Assembly (NCBI RefSeq): GCF_900108335.1
Contig: NZ_FNVT01000005.1
Location: 186,001-250,000, forward strand
DNA length: 64,000 nt
Origin: Nonomuraea solani
GTDB lineage: Bacteria > Actinomycetota > Actinomycetes > Streptosporangiales > Streptosporangiaceae
Direction of reading: 5' to 3'
Each line of letters begins with the position of its first letter. Within the stretch, counting starts at the first letter, position 1. The notes beneath the pieces were generated by a model that saw only the letters and a list, made by a program, of their open reading frames with translations, made no database searches and was not told the origin of the DNA. This document shows, one piece after another, positions 47,042-55,119 of this stretch. Both the position numbers and the translations under genes were made by a program.

Positions 47042-47878
47042 GTGCTGCACGTCGCGGGCTCCGTCCTCGATCCCGACCTGGGGGATCATGTCTGCCTGCC
47101 GTTCGAGGGCGAGCGGGAGCGGATGCTGGCCACGCAGGCGTTCACGGTGAACGGCCTGCGCCGCCGTACCAAGGTGGTGATCATCACGCACGCCGACAGC
47201 CCCGCGCGGACGCGTGACTGGCTGGCACCGCTCGTGCCGGGGTTCGCCGACGCCGAGTCGGCCGGTCAGGTCGAGATCCTGGCCTGCGCCGACACCCACT
47301 TCACCAACGGCTGCCTCGACCCCGAGCGGGTCTACGCGGAGCTGGCGAACGCCAAGGAGCGGGCGCGCAGGCACGGGCAGCACGGCGTGTACGCGCTCGT
47401 CGACGCCTCCTGGGGGGTACCCGACGCGCCGGGGCAGGCGGTGTTCGAGGCGGGGACCAACGAGCTGTTCGGCGAGCGGTGGCTGGCGGCCGTGTGCCAG
47501 TACGACCGCAGGCTGTTCCCCCGCGAGGCCATCGACCGGGCGACCTCGGTGCACCCGATCTCCCCCGAGCAGGCGCTGCTGCGCTTCGCCAACACCGGCT
47601 CCCCAGCGGGGCTGCGGATCTGGGGCGACATCGACCTCACCAACCGGCAGGCGTTCGCCTCGGTGCTGGCGCGGCTGGAGAAGGAGCCGGGCGAGGTCCT
47701 GATCGACGCCTCCGACCTCGACTTCATCGACGCCGGCTCGGCCCAGTTGCTGACCGTCACCGCCATGGCCAGGCCGGAGGGCAGCACGGCGATCGTCTGC
47801 CGGGACTCCATGGCCCGGGTGCTCCGGCTGATCAGGGCGGACGAGTTCATCGCCGTCCGCCGGGTGGGCGATGTGTAG
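47042..47878 (+). CDS. MEDS-domain sensor fused to a STAS domain
   Basis: 278 residues from GTG 47042, which has a GGAGGG site. Residues about 10-175 are a MEDS domain (DcmR-type sensory domain; LGDHVCLPFEGERERMLATQ, VYALVDASWG, FGERWLAAVCQYDRRLFP). Residues about 185-278 are a STAS domain, whose phosphorylation segment reads FIDAGSAQLL, lacking the Ser/Thr at the usual positions. It overlaps the following HATPase gene by eight bases. It may sense a small molecule and bind the HATPase in a phosphorylation-independent way. Confidence 0.85.
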   Translation: MLHVAGSVLDPDLGDHVCLPFEGERERMLATQAFTVNGLRRRTKVVIITHADSPARTRDWLAPLVPGFADAESAGQVEILACADTHFTNGCLDPERVYAELANAKERARRHGQHGVYALVDASWGVPDAPGQAVFEAGTNELFGERWLAAVCQYDRRLFPREAIDRATSVHPISPEQALLRFANTGSPAGLRIWGDIDLTNRQAFASVLARLEKEPGEVLIDASDLDFIDAGSAQLLTVTAMARPEGSTAIVCRDSMARVLRLIRADEFIAVRRVGDV

Positions 47879-48260
47879 ACAGGTGCTCTGTACGAGTTTC
47901 GCGCGCGGGCGGATCACCTCCCTGCGGCGGACCGTCACCGAGCACGCCGGCTACGAGGGCCTGTCCGGCCGGCACCTGGAGGACTTCGTCCTGGCGGTCA
48001 ACGAGATCGTCACGAACGCGGTCGTGCACGGCGGCGGGCACGGGCGGCTGCTGCTGTGGTCACACGACGGGCGGCTGTGGTGTGAGGTCGCCGACGAGGG
48101 CCCCGGCCTGCCGGCCGGCTGGATGGGCCACACGCGCCCGCCCGCGGGGTTCGAGTTCCGCGGGCGGGGGTTGTGGCTGACGCGCATGTTGTGCGACCAG
48201 ATCACGATCGTGTCCGGGCCCCGGGGCACGACCGTGACCTTCGCGGCCATGGGCGAATGA
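47871..48260 (+). CDS. HATPase-domain anti-sigma regulatory factor
   Basis: 129 residues, a GHKL ATPase domain of the SpoIIAB/RsbW type. N-box NEIVTNAVVHGGG, G1 box VADEGPGLPAG and G2 box GRGLWLTRMLCDQ are visible. It likely binds and phosphorylates STAS partners and may sequester a sigma factor not encoded here. Translation is coupled to the MEDS-STAS gene by an eight-base overlap. It ends five bases from the convergent ABC-exporter gene. Confidence 0.88.
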   Translation: MCRQVLCTSFARGRITSLRRTVTEHAGYEGLSGRHLEDFVLAVNEIVTNAVVHGGGHGRLLLWSHDGRLWCEVADEGPGLPAGWMGHTRPPAGFEFRGRGLWLTRMLCDQITIVSGPRGTTVTFAAMGE

Positions 48261-48264
48261 CGCC

Positions 48265-50046
48265 TCAGGAGTGCGCGGCCGAGATCCACGAGGCGTGCAG
48301 GTCGGCGTACACGCCCGGCTGCCCGGCCAGCTCGGCGTGCGGCCCCCGCTGCACCAGGCGGCCGGCGTCGAACACCAGGACCTCGTCGGCGTTCTCCGCC
48401 GTGGACAGGCGGTGCGCGATCGAGATGGCGGTGCGGCCGCGGGTGACCCCTTCCAGCGCCCGCGCGAGACGTACCTCCGTGGCCGGGTCAACGGCGGAGG
48501 TGGCCTCGTCGAGTAGCAGCAGGTCGGGGTCGGCGAGGTAGGCGCGGGCCAGGGCGACGAGCTGGCGCTCGCCGGCCGACAGCGACTCGCCGCGCTGGCC
48601 GACCGGCGTCTCCAGGCCGGCGGGCAGGCCCTCCAGCCAGTCGGCCAGGCCCAGCTCGGTCATCGCGAGCTCGATCTCCTCGCCGGTGGCCGACGGCTTG
48701 CCGTACCGGATGTTCTCCGCGAGCGTCCCGTCGAACAGGAAGCCGTCCTGCGGCACCATGACGATGCGCTCGCGCAGCGAGGAGAAGCGCACGGACCGCA
48801 GGTCGTGGCCGTCCACGGTGACGCGGCCCGAGCCGGGGTCCATCAGCCGCGTCAGGAGCTTGGCGAACGTGGTCTTGCCCGAGCCGGTCTCCCCCACCAC
48901 CGCGACCCGGGAGCGCGGCGGGATCTCCAGCGTGACCTCGCGCAGCACGGGCACGCCGCCCGGGTAGGAGAAGTGCACGCCTTCGAAGGCGACCGAGATG
49001 GGGCCGCGCGGCAGGGTGACGCCCTGGTCGCCGGGGTCGGCCACGTCGGGCGGGGTGTCCAGGACACCGAGGATGCGGCGCCAGCCGGCGACGGCGTTCT
49101 GGGCCTCGTTCAGGACCTCGGTGGCGGTCTGCAACGGCGAGACGAACAGCGTCACCAGGAACAGGAACGCCACCAGCTCCCCTTGCGTGATATTTCCTGA
49201 CAGGCCCAGCCGCACGCCGAGCAGCACGATGCCGGCGATGGCCACGGCGGCCACGATCTCGGTCAGCGGGAAGACGAAACCGACGATGGTCTGCGCCCTG
49301 ACCTGGGCGCTCCTGTTGGCGTCGACGGTCTCGTCGATGCGCTCGGCCGTGCGGCGCTCGGAGGCGTAGGCCCTGATGACGGCCGCGCCGACGACCGACT
49401 CGCTGACCGCGGCCAGCATGTCGCCGGTGCGTTCGCGCACCACCGTGTACGCCCGCGACAGCAGCCGCTGGAAGCGCGGCAGGGCGATCATCAACGGGAT
49501 GAAGCAGGCCCAGACCAGCAGCGTGAGCTGCCAGGAGTAGACGAACATCAAGGCGGTGGCCACCAGGAGCTGGCCGAACGCCACGATGATCATCAACCCG
49601 CCCCACTGCATGAAGTTGCTGATCTGGTCGATGTCGTTGGTGACACGGGAGACCAGGGCGCCGCGGCGTTCGGTGTTCTGGGTGAGCACCGACAGGTCGT
49701 GCACGTGGCGGAAGCCGCGGACGCGCAGGGTGGCGAGCGAGGACTCGGTGGCCTTGTACAGGCGCACGTTCATGATGTAGCCGGCCAGGGCGGTGAGCAC
49801 GACGGCCGCCGCGCACACCAGGACGGCCGTGGTGATGTACGTGAGGTCGGGGACGCCGCTCTTGAGCCCCGTGTCGATCGTCTGCTGGACCGCGATCGGC
49901 ACGATGATCTTGCCGATGGTCGCGATGACGGCCAGCGCCAGCGTGCCCGCCAGGCCCTTGCGGAACTCCGGGGTGTACGAGAGGCCCTGCCGGATGGTGG
50001 CCAGCGCGGAACGTTCCGCGCCGACCCGGATGCTCTGCGCCGTCAT
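48265..50046 (-). CDS. ABC exporter half-transporter (canonical ATPase site)
   Basis: 593 residues, six membrane segments followed by an ATPase domain. Walker A GETGSGKT is at about 382-389, signature LSAGE at 489-493 (Ala instead of the usual second Gly), Walker B LLLLDE with Asp513 and catalytic Glu514, and H-loop His545. It overlaps the upstream half-transporter gene (ATGA). The altered signature pairs with the degenerate Walker B/H-loop of that partner, typical of a heterodimeric exporter with one working site. Substrate unknown; probable drug, lipid or peptide exporter. Confidence 0.93.
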   Translation of the reverse strand: MTAQSIRVGAERSALATIRQGLSYTPEFRKGLAGTLALAVIATIGKIIVPIAVQQTIDTGLKSGVPDLTYITTAVLVCAAAVVLTALAGYIMNVRLYKATESSLATLRVRGFRHVHDLSVLTQNTERRGALVSRVTNDIDQISNFMQWGGLMIIVAFGQLLVATALMFVYSWQLTLLVWACFIPLMIALPRFQRLLSRAYTVVRERTGDMLAAVSESVVGAAVIRAYASERRTAERIDETVDANRSAQVRAQTIVGFVFPLTEIVAAVAIAGIVLLGVRLGLSGNITQGELVAFLFLVTLFVSPLQTATEVLNEAQNAVAGWRRILGVLDTPPDVADPGDQGVTLPRGPISVAFEGVHFSYPGGVPVLREVTLEIPPRSRVAVVGETGSGKTTFAKLLTRLMDPGSGRVTVDGHDLRSVRFSSLRERIVMVPQDGFLFDGTLAENIRYGKPSATGEEIELAMTELGLADWLEGLPAGLETPVGQRGESLSAGERQLVALARAYLADPDLLLLDEATSAVDPATEVRLARALEGVTRGRTAISIAHRLSTAENADEVLVFDAGRLVQRGPHAELAGQPGVYADLHASWISAAHS

Positions 50047-51860
50047 GCGCTGACCTCTTCCTCTTCCTCTTCCATCGGCAGGTCGATGGCCGCGCGTTCG
50101 GCCTCCTCGCGCTCGTAGGCGGTCACCAGGTTGCGGTAGCCGGGGCAGCGGGCGATGAGCTCACTGTGCGGGCCCCGGTCCACGACGCGGCCCTTGTCCA
50201 GGTAGACGACCTCGTCGGCCAGGGCGATCGTGGCCATCCGGTAGGCGACGACCACGACGGTCGAGGCTTCGGCGGCGTCGCGCAGGCCGTAAAGGATCTT
50301 GGCCTCGACCTGGGGGTCCACGCTGGAGGTGGCGTCGTCGAGGATGAGCAGGCGCGGGCGGCGGACGATCGCGCGGGCCAGGGCCAGGCGCTGGCGCTGG
50401 CCGCCCGAGAGGGTGGCGCCGCGCTCGCCGACCTGGGTGCCGAGCCCGTCGGGCAGCCGGCCGACGAACCCGTCGGCCTGGGCCAGACGCAGGGCGGCCC
50501 AGACGTCCTCGTCGCCGGCCTCCACGCCCAGTGCGATGTTGCCGCGCACGCTGTCGTCGAACAGGAACGTCTGCTGCGGCACCAGCGCCACCGACTCGGC
50601 GACGCCGCCGTAGGCCAGCTCGCGCAGGTCCACGCCGTCGAGCCGCACCTGTCCCGAGCCGGGGTCGACCAGGCGGGCGAGGAGCTGGACGAGGGTGGAC
50701 TTGCCCGAGCCCGTGGGGCCGACCAGGGCGATGGTACGGCCGGCGGGCACGTCGAAGGTGACGTCGTGCAGCACCTCGGCCTCGCCGTAGGCGTAGGAGA
50801 CGCCGGCGACGTCCAGCTCGGCGGGGGTGGTGGAGCCGGTGGTGGCGGAGCCGTACTCCATGGAGCCGGTCGCGTCCAGCACGGCCTGCACCCGCTCCCA
50901 GCCGACGACGCTGCGCGGCAGCTCGGCCAGCACCCAGCCGAGCGCCCTGATCGGGAAGGCCAGCAGCGTGAACAGGTACGCCACCTGCACCAGGTCACCG
51001 GCGTCGATCGCGCTCGCGGACAGGCGGCCCGCGCCGACGGCCAGCACGGCGAGCACGCCGAGCGTGGGCAGCGCCTCCAGCATGGGGTCGAACAGGCCGC
51101 GTACGCGCCCGACCGCGATGTTGGCGTCGCGCAGCTCGTGAGCGCGCCGCCGGAACCGGTCGGTCTCCAGCTCCTCCCTGCCGAGCGTCTTGACGACGAG
51201 CGCGCCGTCGAAGCTCTCGTGCGCGATCTCGCTGACCTCGGCGCGCAACTGCTGGGCGCGGGTGGCGAGCGGGCTGAGCCGGCGCTGGTAGACGAGGTTG
51301 AGCAGGGCGATGGCCGGGAAGATGAGGAAGCCCACCAGCGCCAGCACCGGGTCCGTCAGCACCATCGCGATGGCCGCGGTGAAGAGCATGACGATCACGC
51401 CCACGGCCATCGGCAGCGGCGCGAGCGGCGCCCACGCGGCCTCGGCGTCGGCGCTGGCGTTCGACAGGAGCTGGCCGGTCGGGTGCCGGTGGTGCCACGA
51501 CAGGGGCAGGCGCAGATACTGCTTGGTCACGTCCCTGCGGGACCTGGCCTGCATGCGGTACTGCATGACGCCCGCCAGAATGCGGCGCCCGGCCACGCCG
51601 AGCGCCTTGAGCAGCGCCGCGCCCATGATCAGCAGGACGCCGGTCCACAACGCGCCCGAGGCGACGGAACCGTCGCGGAACGCGGCCAGCACCACGTTCT
51701 GCGTCGCCCACCCGAGCGCCCAGGCGGAGGCGACGGTCATGCCTCCATAGACGGCGCTGGCCAGTACGGCCAGCGTGAACACCGTTCTCTCCGTGCGAAT
51801 GGCCACCCCAAGGACACGCAGCCCTTGACGCATCACGGCCGAGGTGACCTTGCTCGCCAC
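50043..51860 (-). CDS. ABC exporter half-transporter (degenerate ATPase site)
   Basis: 605 residues from GTG 51860, with six membrane segments and an ATPase domain. Walker A GPTGSGKS is at 381-388 and signature LSGGQ at 484-488. Walker B is LLILDD (Asp508 followed by Asp509 where the catalytic Glu normally is), and the H-loop reads VAYRM with Tyr540 instead of His. This site should therefore not hydrolyse ATP. C-terminal Glu run (EEEEEE). Overlaps and is coupled to the downstream partner at 48265-50046. Divergent from the TIGR03085 gene. Confidence 0.93.
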   Translation of the reverse strand: MASKVTSAVMRQGLRVLGVAIRTERTVFTLAVLASAVYGGMTVASAWALGWATQNVVLAAFRDGSVASGALWTGVLLIMGAALLKALGVAGRRILAGVMQYRMQARSRRDVTKQYLRLPLSWHHRHPTGQLLSNASADAEAAWAPLAPLPMAVGVIVMLFTAAIAMVLTDPVLALVGFLIFPAIALLNLVYQRRLSPLATRAQQLRAEVSEIAHESFDGALVVKTLGREELETDRFRRRAHELRDANIAVGRVRGLFDPMLEALPTLGVLAVLAVGAGRLSASAIDAGDLVQVAYLFTLLAFPIRALGWVLAELPRSVVGWERVQAVLDATGSMEYGSATTGSTTPAELDVAGVSYAYGEAEVLHDVTFDVPAGRTIALVGPTGSGKSTLVQLLARLVDPGSGQVRLDGVDLRELAYGGVAESVALVPQQTFLFDDSVRGNIALGVEAGDEDVWAALRLAQADGFVGRLPDGLGTQVGERGATLSGGQRQRLALARAIVRRPRLLILDDATSSVDPQVEAKILYGLRDAAEASTVVVVAYRMATIALADEVVYLDKGRVVDRGPHSELIARCPGYRNLVTAYEREEAERAAIDLPMEEEEEEVSA

Positions 51861-51949
51861 TCGGTTATTGTCCTTTCAAAACTGACGTTTCTACGTATGT
51901 CACTATCACGCTCGATCATCCCGTTATTCCCACCGGTAGGGTTGGCCAC

Positions 51950-52579
51950 GTGACTCATGCTCGTGGCGAACGCTCCGCGCTCTGCGACCTGCTCGACCGG
52001 CTCGGCCCGGACGCGCCGACCCTCTGCACGGGCTGGACCACCGCTGACCTGGCGGCTCACCTCGTCCTGCGCGAGCGCCGGCCCGACGCGATGGGCGGCA
52101 TCGCGATCAAGCCGCTGGCCGCCTACACGGCCTCCGTGCAGAACGGCCTGAAGGCCAAACATCCCTATCCCGAGCTGGTCGGCCTGGTGCGCGAGCCCGG
52201 CGGCGTCTACGGCCTGCTGCCCTTCCTCGACGAGGCCGTCAACACGCTCGAATACCTCGTGCACCACGAGGACGTACGCCGCGCGCAGCCGTCGTGGGAG
52301 CCCCGTGAGCTGCCCGCCGATCTTGAGCGGCTGATCTGGAAGCGGGTGGCGAGCGGCGCCAGGCTGATGCTGCGCAAGTCGCCCGTGGGCGTGGTGCTGC
52401 ACCGCCTCGGCGGCGGCGTGGCGCTCGGCGGCCCGCGTGGCGGCAGCCGGGTGGAGGTCACGGGGCGGGCGGCCGAGCTGCTGATGTTCTGCTTCGGGCG
52501 GCAGGCGCACGCCAGGGTGGAGCTCACCGGCGACCCCCACGACATCGACCGGCTACGCGAGGCCACCCTGGGCGTCTAG
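51950..52579 (+). CDS. TIGR03085-family metal-binding protein
   Basis: 209 residues from GTG 51950. Resembles the TIGR03085 family, related to DinB/maleylpyruvate-isomerase-like four-helix proteins (RGERSALCDLLDRLGPDAPT, TLCTGWTTADLAAHLVLRER, YLVHHEDVRRAQPSW), with His and Glu residues able to bind metal. Mycothiol-dependent transfer is known for relatives, but the reaction here is unknown. A 38-base hairpin follows, before the convergent MerR gene. Confidence 0.85.
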   Translation: MTHARGERSALCDLLDRLGPDAPTLCTGWTTADLAAHLVLRERRPDAMGGIAIKPLAAYTASVQNGLKAKHPYPELVGLVREPGGVYGLLPFLDEAVNTLEYLVHHEDVRRAQPSWEPRELPADLERLIWKRVASGARLMLRKSPVGVVLHRLGGGVALGGPRGGSRVEVTGRAAELLMFCFGRQAHARVELTGDPHDIDRLREATLGV

Positions 52580-52590
52580 GGACCCTCGGT

Positions 52591-52628
52591 CGCCGGCCAC
52601 TCCTCCTTCCAAGGTGGAGAGGCCGGCG
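52591..52628. terminator. bidirectional hairpin between TIGR03085 and MerR genes
   Basis: CGCCGGCC (52591-52598) pairs with GGCCGGCG (52621-52628). The stem continues through imperfect CTCC/GGAG pairing to a loop at TTCCAA. No T tract. It lies one base from the end of the MerR gene. Confidence 0.65.
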
Positions 52629-52629
52629 C

Positions 52630-53256
52630 TCAGGTGTAAAGGCGCTCGCTGATGGTGGCCTGGGCCAGCCGGCGGAGGGTGGCGATCAGCGTGTCGCCCA
52701 CCGAGGTGCCGATGACCACGATCTCCACCGCGCGCTCGCGATCGCTCACGTCACCGCCGAGCAGGCGCAGGTCCGCCTCGGCGATCTTCTCGGCCGCCTC
52801 GGCGTAGGAGTCGAGGGCCTCGATCATGTCGTGCCTGCCGACCTCGTCGAGCGTGGCCAGCACGCCGACGGCGGTGCGGTAGGCGGGGTCGTTCGTCCTG
52901 ATCCGCCAGCCGCGCCGGACCAGCAGCTCGTGCAGGCGCTCCTCCGCCTCGTCCTTGTACGGCCCAGGCCGCGCCTCCTTGCGCTGCGTCACGGTCTTCT
53001 GAGCCGCGCCGAGCAGGTCGAACTCCTCCAGGTCCGGGTTGTCGATCTGGCCCATCAGGTCGCGGATCACCGCGATGGACAGCCCGCCGTACTCCACCAG
53101 CGCCCGCACCAGCCGTAGCCGGCGCACGTGCTCCTCCCCGTAGTCGGCCTGGTTGCGGCCGGTCGGCCGCCCAGGAGCTACCAGGCCCTCCCGCATGTAG
53201 TACTTGATCGTCGGGACCGGGACCCCGGTCGTCTCGCTGAGCTCGGCCATCCGCAC
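52630..53256 (-). CDS. MerR-family transcriptional regulator
   Basis: 208 residues from GTG 53256, ten bases after a GAGGAGG site (an ATG six bases later is an alternative). N-terminal winged HTH (MAELSETTGVPVPTIKYYMR), then a helical dimerisation region and a C-terminal domain without the Cys set of metal-sensing MerR proteins. It is divergent from a membrane-protein operon with a perfect inverted repeat between them and probably controls it and itself. Confidence 0.9.
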   Translation of the reverse strand: MRMAELSETTGVPVPTIKYYMREGLVAPGRPTGRNQADYGEEHVRRLRLVRALVEYGGLSIAVIRDLMGQIDNPDLEEFDLLGAAQKTVTQRKEARPGPYKDEAEERLHELLVRRGWRIRTNDPAYRTAVGVLATLDEVGRHDMIEALDSYAEAAEKIAEADLRLLGGDVSDRERAVEIVVIGTSVGDTLIATLRRLAQATISERLYT

Positions 53257-53282
53257 GCTTTCACTTCCTCCTCTTGTCGTAC

Positions 53283-53325
53283 GTGGATAGTTTAGCTATA
53301 GATAGTGAGAAGTAGCACTATCCAC
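53283..53325. promoter_or_regulatory. candidate MerR operator
   Basis: GTGGATAGT (53283-53291) and ACTATCCAC (53317-53325) are perfect 9-base inverted arms separated by 25 bases. The interior carries further GATAGT and ATAGATAG elements, and ACTATCC repeats directly at 53324-53330. It lies in the 93-base region between the MerR gene and the divergent membrane-protein gene, whose GGAGG site begins at 53336. Confidence 0.65.
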
Positions 53326-53349
53326 TATCCAATCCGGAGGATCTCCCCC

Positions 53350-54258
53350 ATGCGCACCTGGCACCGTCCCCTCATGCTCTTCGCCGCCCTCATGGCCGCG
53401 CTGAGCCCCGTCTTCCTGATCCTCGTCTTCGCGGACCCGCGCACCCTCGACGGCGTCCCCCTCTGGATCAAGCCGATGAAGTTCACGGTCTCCTTCGCCC
53501 TCTACTCCTTCACCTGGGCCTGGTTACTCTCGCTCCGCCACCGGGCCGGCCGGCTGAGCTGGTGGATGGGCACCGCCCTGGTCACCGCGGCCACCGCCGA
53601 GGTGGCCCTGATCGTCTTCCAGGCCGCCAGGGGCCGCCACAGCCACTTCAACGAGGCCACCCCGCTCGACAGGTGGATCTGGATCGCCATGGGCGTCACG
53701 ATCGGCGTCCTGATGATCGCCAACCTCGTCGTCGCCGTCGCCGTGCTCGCCGAGCGCCAGGCCGACCGGGTGAGCACCTGGACCGTACGGCTCGGCGTGA
53801 TCGTCTCCACCCTCGGCCTGTCCACCGGCGGCCTGATGGTGACCGGCGTCCCCGGGCAGACGTGGGCCGAGGACTTCGCCGGGGCCCACAGCGTGGGCGT
53901 GGCCGACGGCGGGCCGGGACTGCCTCTGGTCGGCTGGAGCACCACCGGCGGCGACCTGCGCGTGGCCCACTTCATCGGCATGCACGCCCTGCAGTTGCTC
54001 CCGCTGCTGGCGCTGCTGCTCGCGGCCCTGTCCGCGCGCGTGGCGCTCCTGCGCTCCGAGGAGGTCAGGACGCGCCTGGTCGTCATCGCCGGGCTGACCT
54101 ACGGCGGCGTGTTCCTGCTCGTCCTGTGGCAGGCCCTGCGCGGCCAGCCGCTGATCCACCCCGACGCCGCCACCCTGACCGTCCTGGCCGCCCTCGTCGC
54201 CGCCGCACTCGGCGCGGCCCTGGTCGCGCTCCGGCCGAGAAGAGAGCCCGCCCCGTGA
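53350..54258 (+). CDS. multi-pass membrane protein of unknown function
   Basis: 302 residues from ATG 53350 (GGAGG at 53336-53340; the frame extends 15 codons upstream). About eight membrane segments. Recognisable stretches are PLWIKPMKFTVSFALYSFTW, RGRHSHFNEATPLDRWIWIA and RVAHFIGMHALQLLPLLALL, with several conserved-looking His in or next to the membrane that might bind metal or heme. I do not recognise a named family. Divergent from MerR. Its TGA overlaps a GTG that begins a chain of two mini-ORFs leading to the next gene. Confidence 0.75.
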   Translation: MRTWHRPLMLFAALMAALSPVFLILVFADPRTLDGVPLWIKPMKFTVSFALYSFTWAWLLSLRHRAGRLSWWMGTALVTAATAEVALIVFQAARGRHSHFNEATPLDRWIWIAMGVTIGVLMIANLVVAVAVLAERQADRVSTWTVRLGVIVSTLGLSTGGLMVTGVPGQTWAEDFAGAHSVGVADGGPGLPLVGWSTTGGDLRVAHFIGMHALQLLPLLALLLAALSARVALLRSEEVRTRLVVIAGLTYGGVFLLVLWQALRGQPLIHPDAATLTVLAALVAAALGAALVALRPRREPAP

Positions 54259-54293
54259 CCGCGTACCAGCCTGAAAGAGAGCCCGCTCCGTGA
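54255..54293 (+). CDS. mini-ORF 1 in the junction repeat
   Basis: 12 codons (MTAYQPEREPAP) plus stop. GTG 54255 overlaps the TGA of the upstream membrane-protein gene, and its own TGA overlaps the GTG of mini-ORF 2. Expression is inferred only from the stop/start overlaps. Confidence 0.35.
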   Translation: MTAYQPEREPAP

Positions 54294-54328
54294 CCGCGTA
54301 CCGACCGGAAAGAGAGCCCGCCCCGTGA
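54290..54328 (+). CDS. mini-ORF 2 in the junction repeat
   Basis: 12 codons (MTAYRPEREPAP) plus stop, differing from mini-ORF 1 at one residue. Its TGA overlaps GTG 54325 of the ABA4-like gene. It completes a chain of four-base overlaps from the 302-residue membrane protein to the ABA4-like gene. Confidence 0.35.
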   Translation: MTAYRPEREPAP

Positions 54329-54768
54329 CCGCGTTCCTGTTCGACCTGAGCTTCTACGTGGCCGCCCCGTTCTGGGCGCTGATGGTCCTGGCGCCCACCT
54401 GGCGGGTCACCCGCCGGGTGATCGGCTCGCCGCTCATCGTGCTGCCCGCGGTGGCGGTGAACCTCGTCCTGCTCGTGCCGCTCCTGCCCGTCTTCTGGCC
54501 GATCGTGACCAGGCCCTCACTGGACGGGCTGCGGGAGCTGGTGACACGCCCGGAGGCGCTGGCCGCCCTCTGGGCCCAGATCATCGCCTGGGACCTGTTC
54601 CTGGGCCGGTGGATCTACCTCGACAGCCGCGAGCGGAACGTCCATCCGCTGGTCATGGCCCCGGTGCTGGTCTTCACCATCCTGCTGTCGCCGCTCGCGC
54701 TGCCGATCTATCTTCTGCTCCGTCTCGCCTACCGGCGAAATGCCCGTGCACGCGGCGCTCACGGTTAA
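54325..54768 (+). CDS. ABA4-like (DUF4281) membrane protein
   Basis: 147 residues from GTG 54325, four membrane segments. Matches the ABA4-like pattern: WALMVLAPTWRVTRRVIGSP near the start, WAQIIAWDLFLGRWIYLDSR in the middle, and FTILLSPLALPIYLLLRL near the end. In plants ABA4 is linked to neoxanthin synthesis; bacterial relatives are uncharacterised. Co-transcribed with the upstream membrane gene through the junction repeat. Confidence 0.83.
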   Translation: MTAFLFDLSFYVAAPFWALMVLAPTWRVTRRVIGSPLIVLPAVAVNLVLLVPLLPVFWPIVTRPSLDGLRELVTRPEALAALWAQIIAWDLFLGRWIYLDSRERNVHPLVMAPVLVFTILLSPLALPIYLLLRLAYRRNARARGAHG

Positions 54769-54896
54769 ACTCTGGCCCGTACCATGGCTTAGGAAAGAAG
54801 CCCCCCGGTTAGGATCATGTACATCTTGCCCGAGATGCCTAGTGATCGCCCAGATCCGGGTATATACGGCTGGGAATGGACTGCAGGAGGCCCCCC

Positions 54897-55058
54897 ATGC
54901 AGGTCAAGAAGGTGATCACCTACGTGGCTGTCGCGTTCGTGGTCTTCTACCTGTTCACCCGGCCGGCCCAAGCCGCCGACGCTGTGAATGGTGTGTTCGA
55001 CGGAATACTTCAGGGAGCCAATCAGTTGGCTACATTCTTCTCGAGAGTTCTGACCTAG
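54897..55058 (+). CDS. small single-pass membrane protein
   Basis: 53 residues from ATG 54897 with a strong AGGAGG site. Basic start MQVKK, one hydrophobic segment (VITYVAVAFVVFYLF), then a short amphipathic tail (AVNGVFDGILQGANQLATFF). TATATA-like sequence (54861-54866) about 30 bases upstream could be a -10 element. Unknown function. A standalone small gene between the MerR-controlled operon and the glutamine-synthetase-like gene. Confidence 0.7.
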   Translation: MQVKKVITYVAVAFVVFYLFTRPAQAADAVNGVFDGILQGANQLATFFSRVLT

Positions 55059-55119
55059 CGGAGGGTTCTGTCTGCGCCAGGTGCTTCCCCGCGCTCCCGG
55101 ATCGTGTTACGCAGGCAGA

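Larger units (their letters stand above)
54241..54335. repeat. 35-bp tandem duplication of a gene junction
   Basis: Units at 54241-54275 and 54276-54310, and a partial third unit (54311-54335). Each reads AGAGAGCCCGCCCCGTGACC followed by GCGT and a variable end. The unit contains the end of the upstream gene and the start of the downstream gene, so each copy carries an overlapping TGA/GTG signal. Confidence 0.9.
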
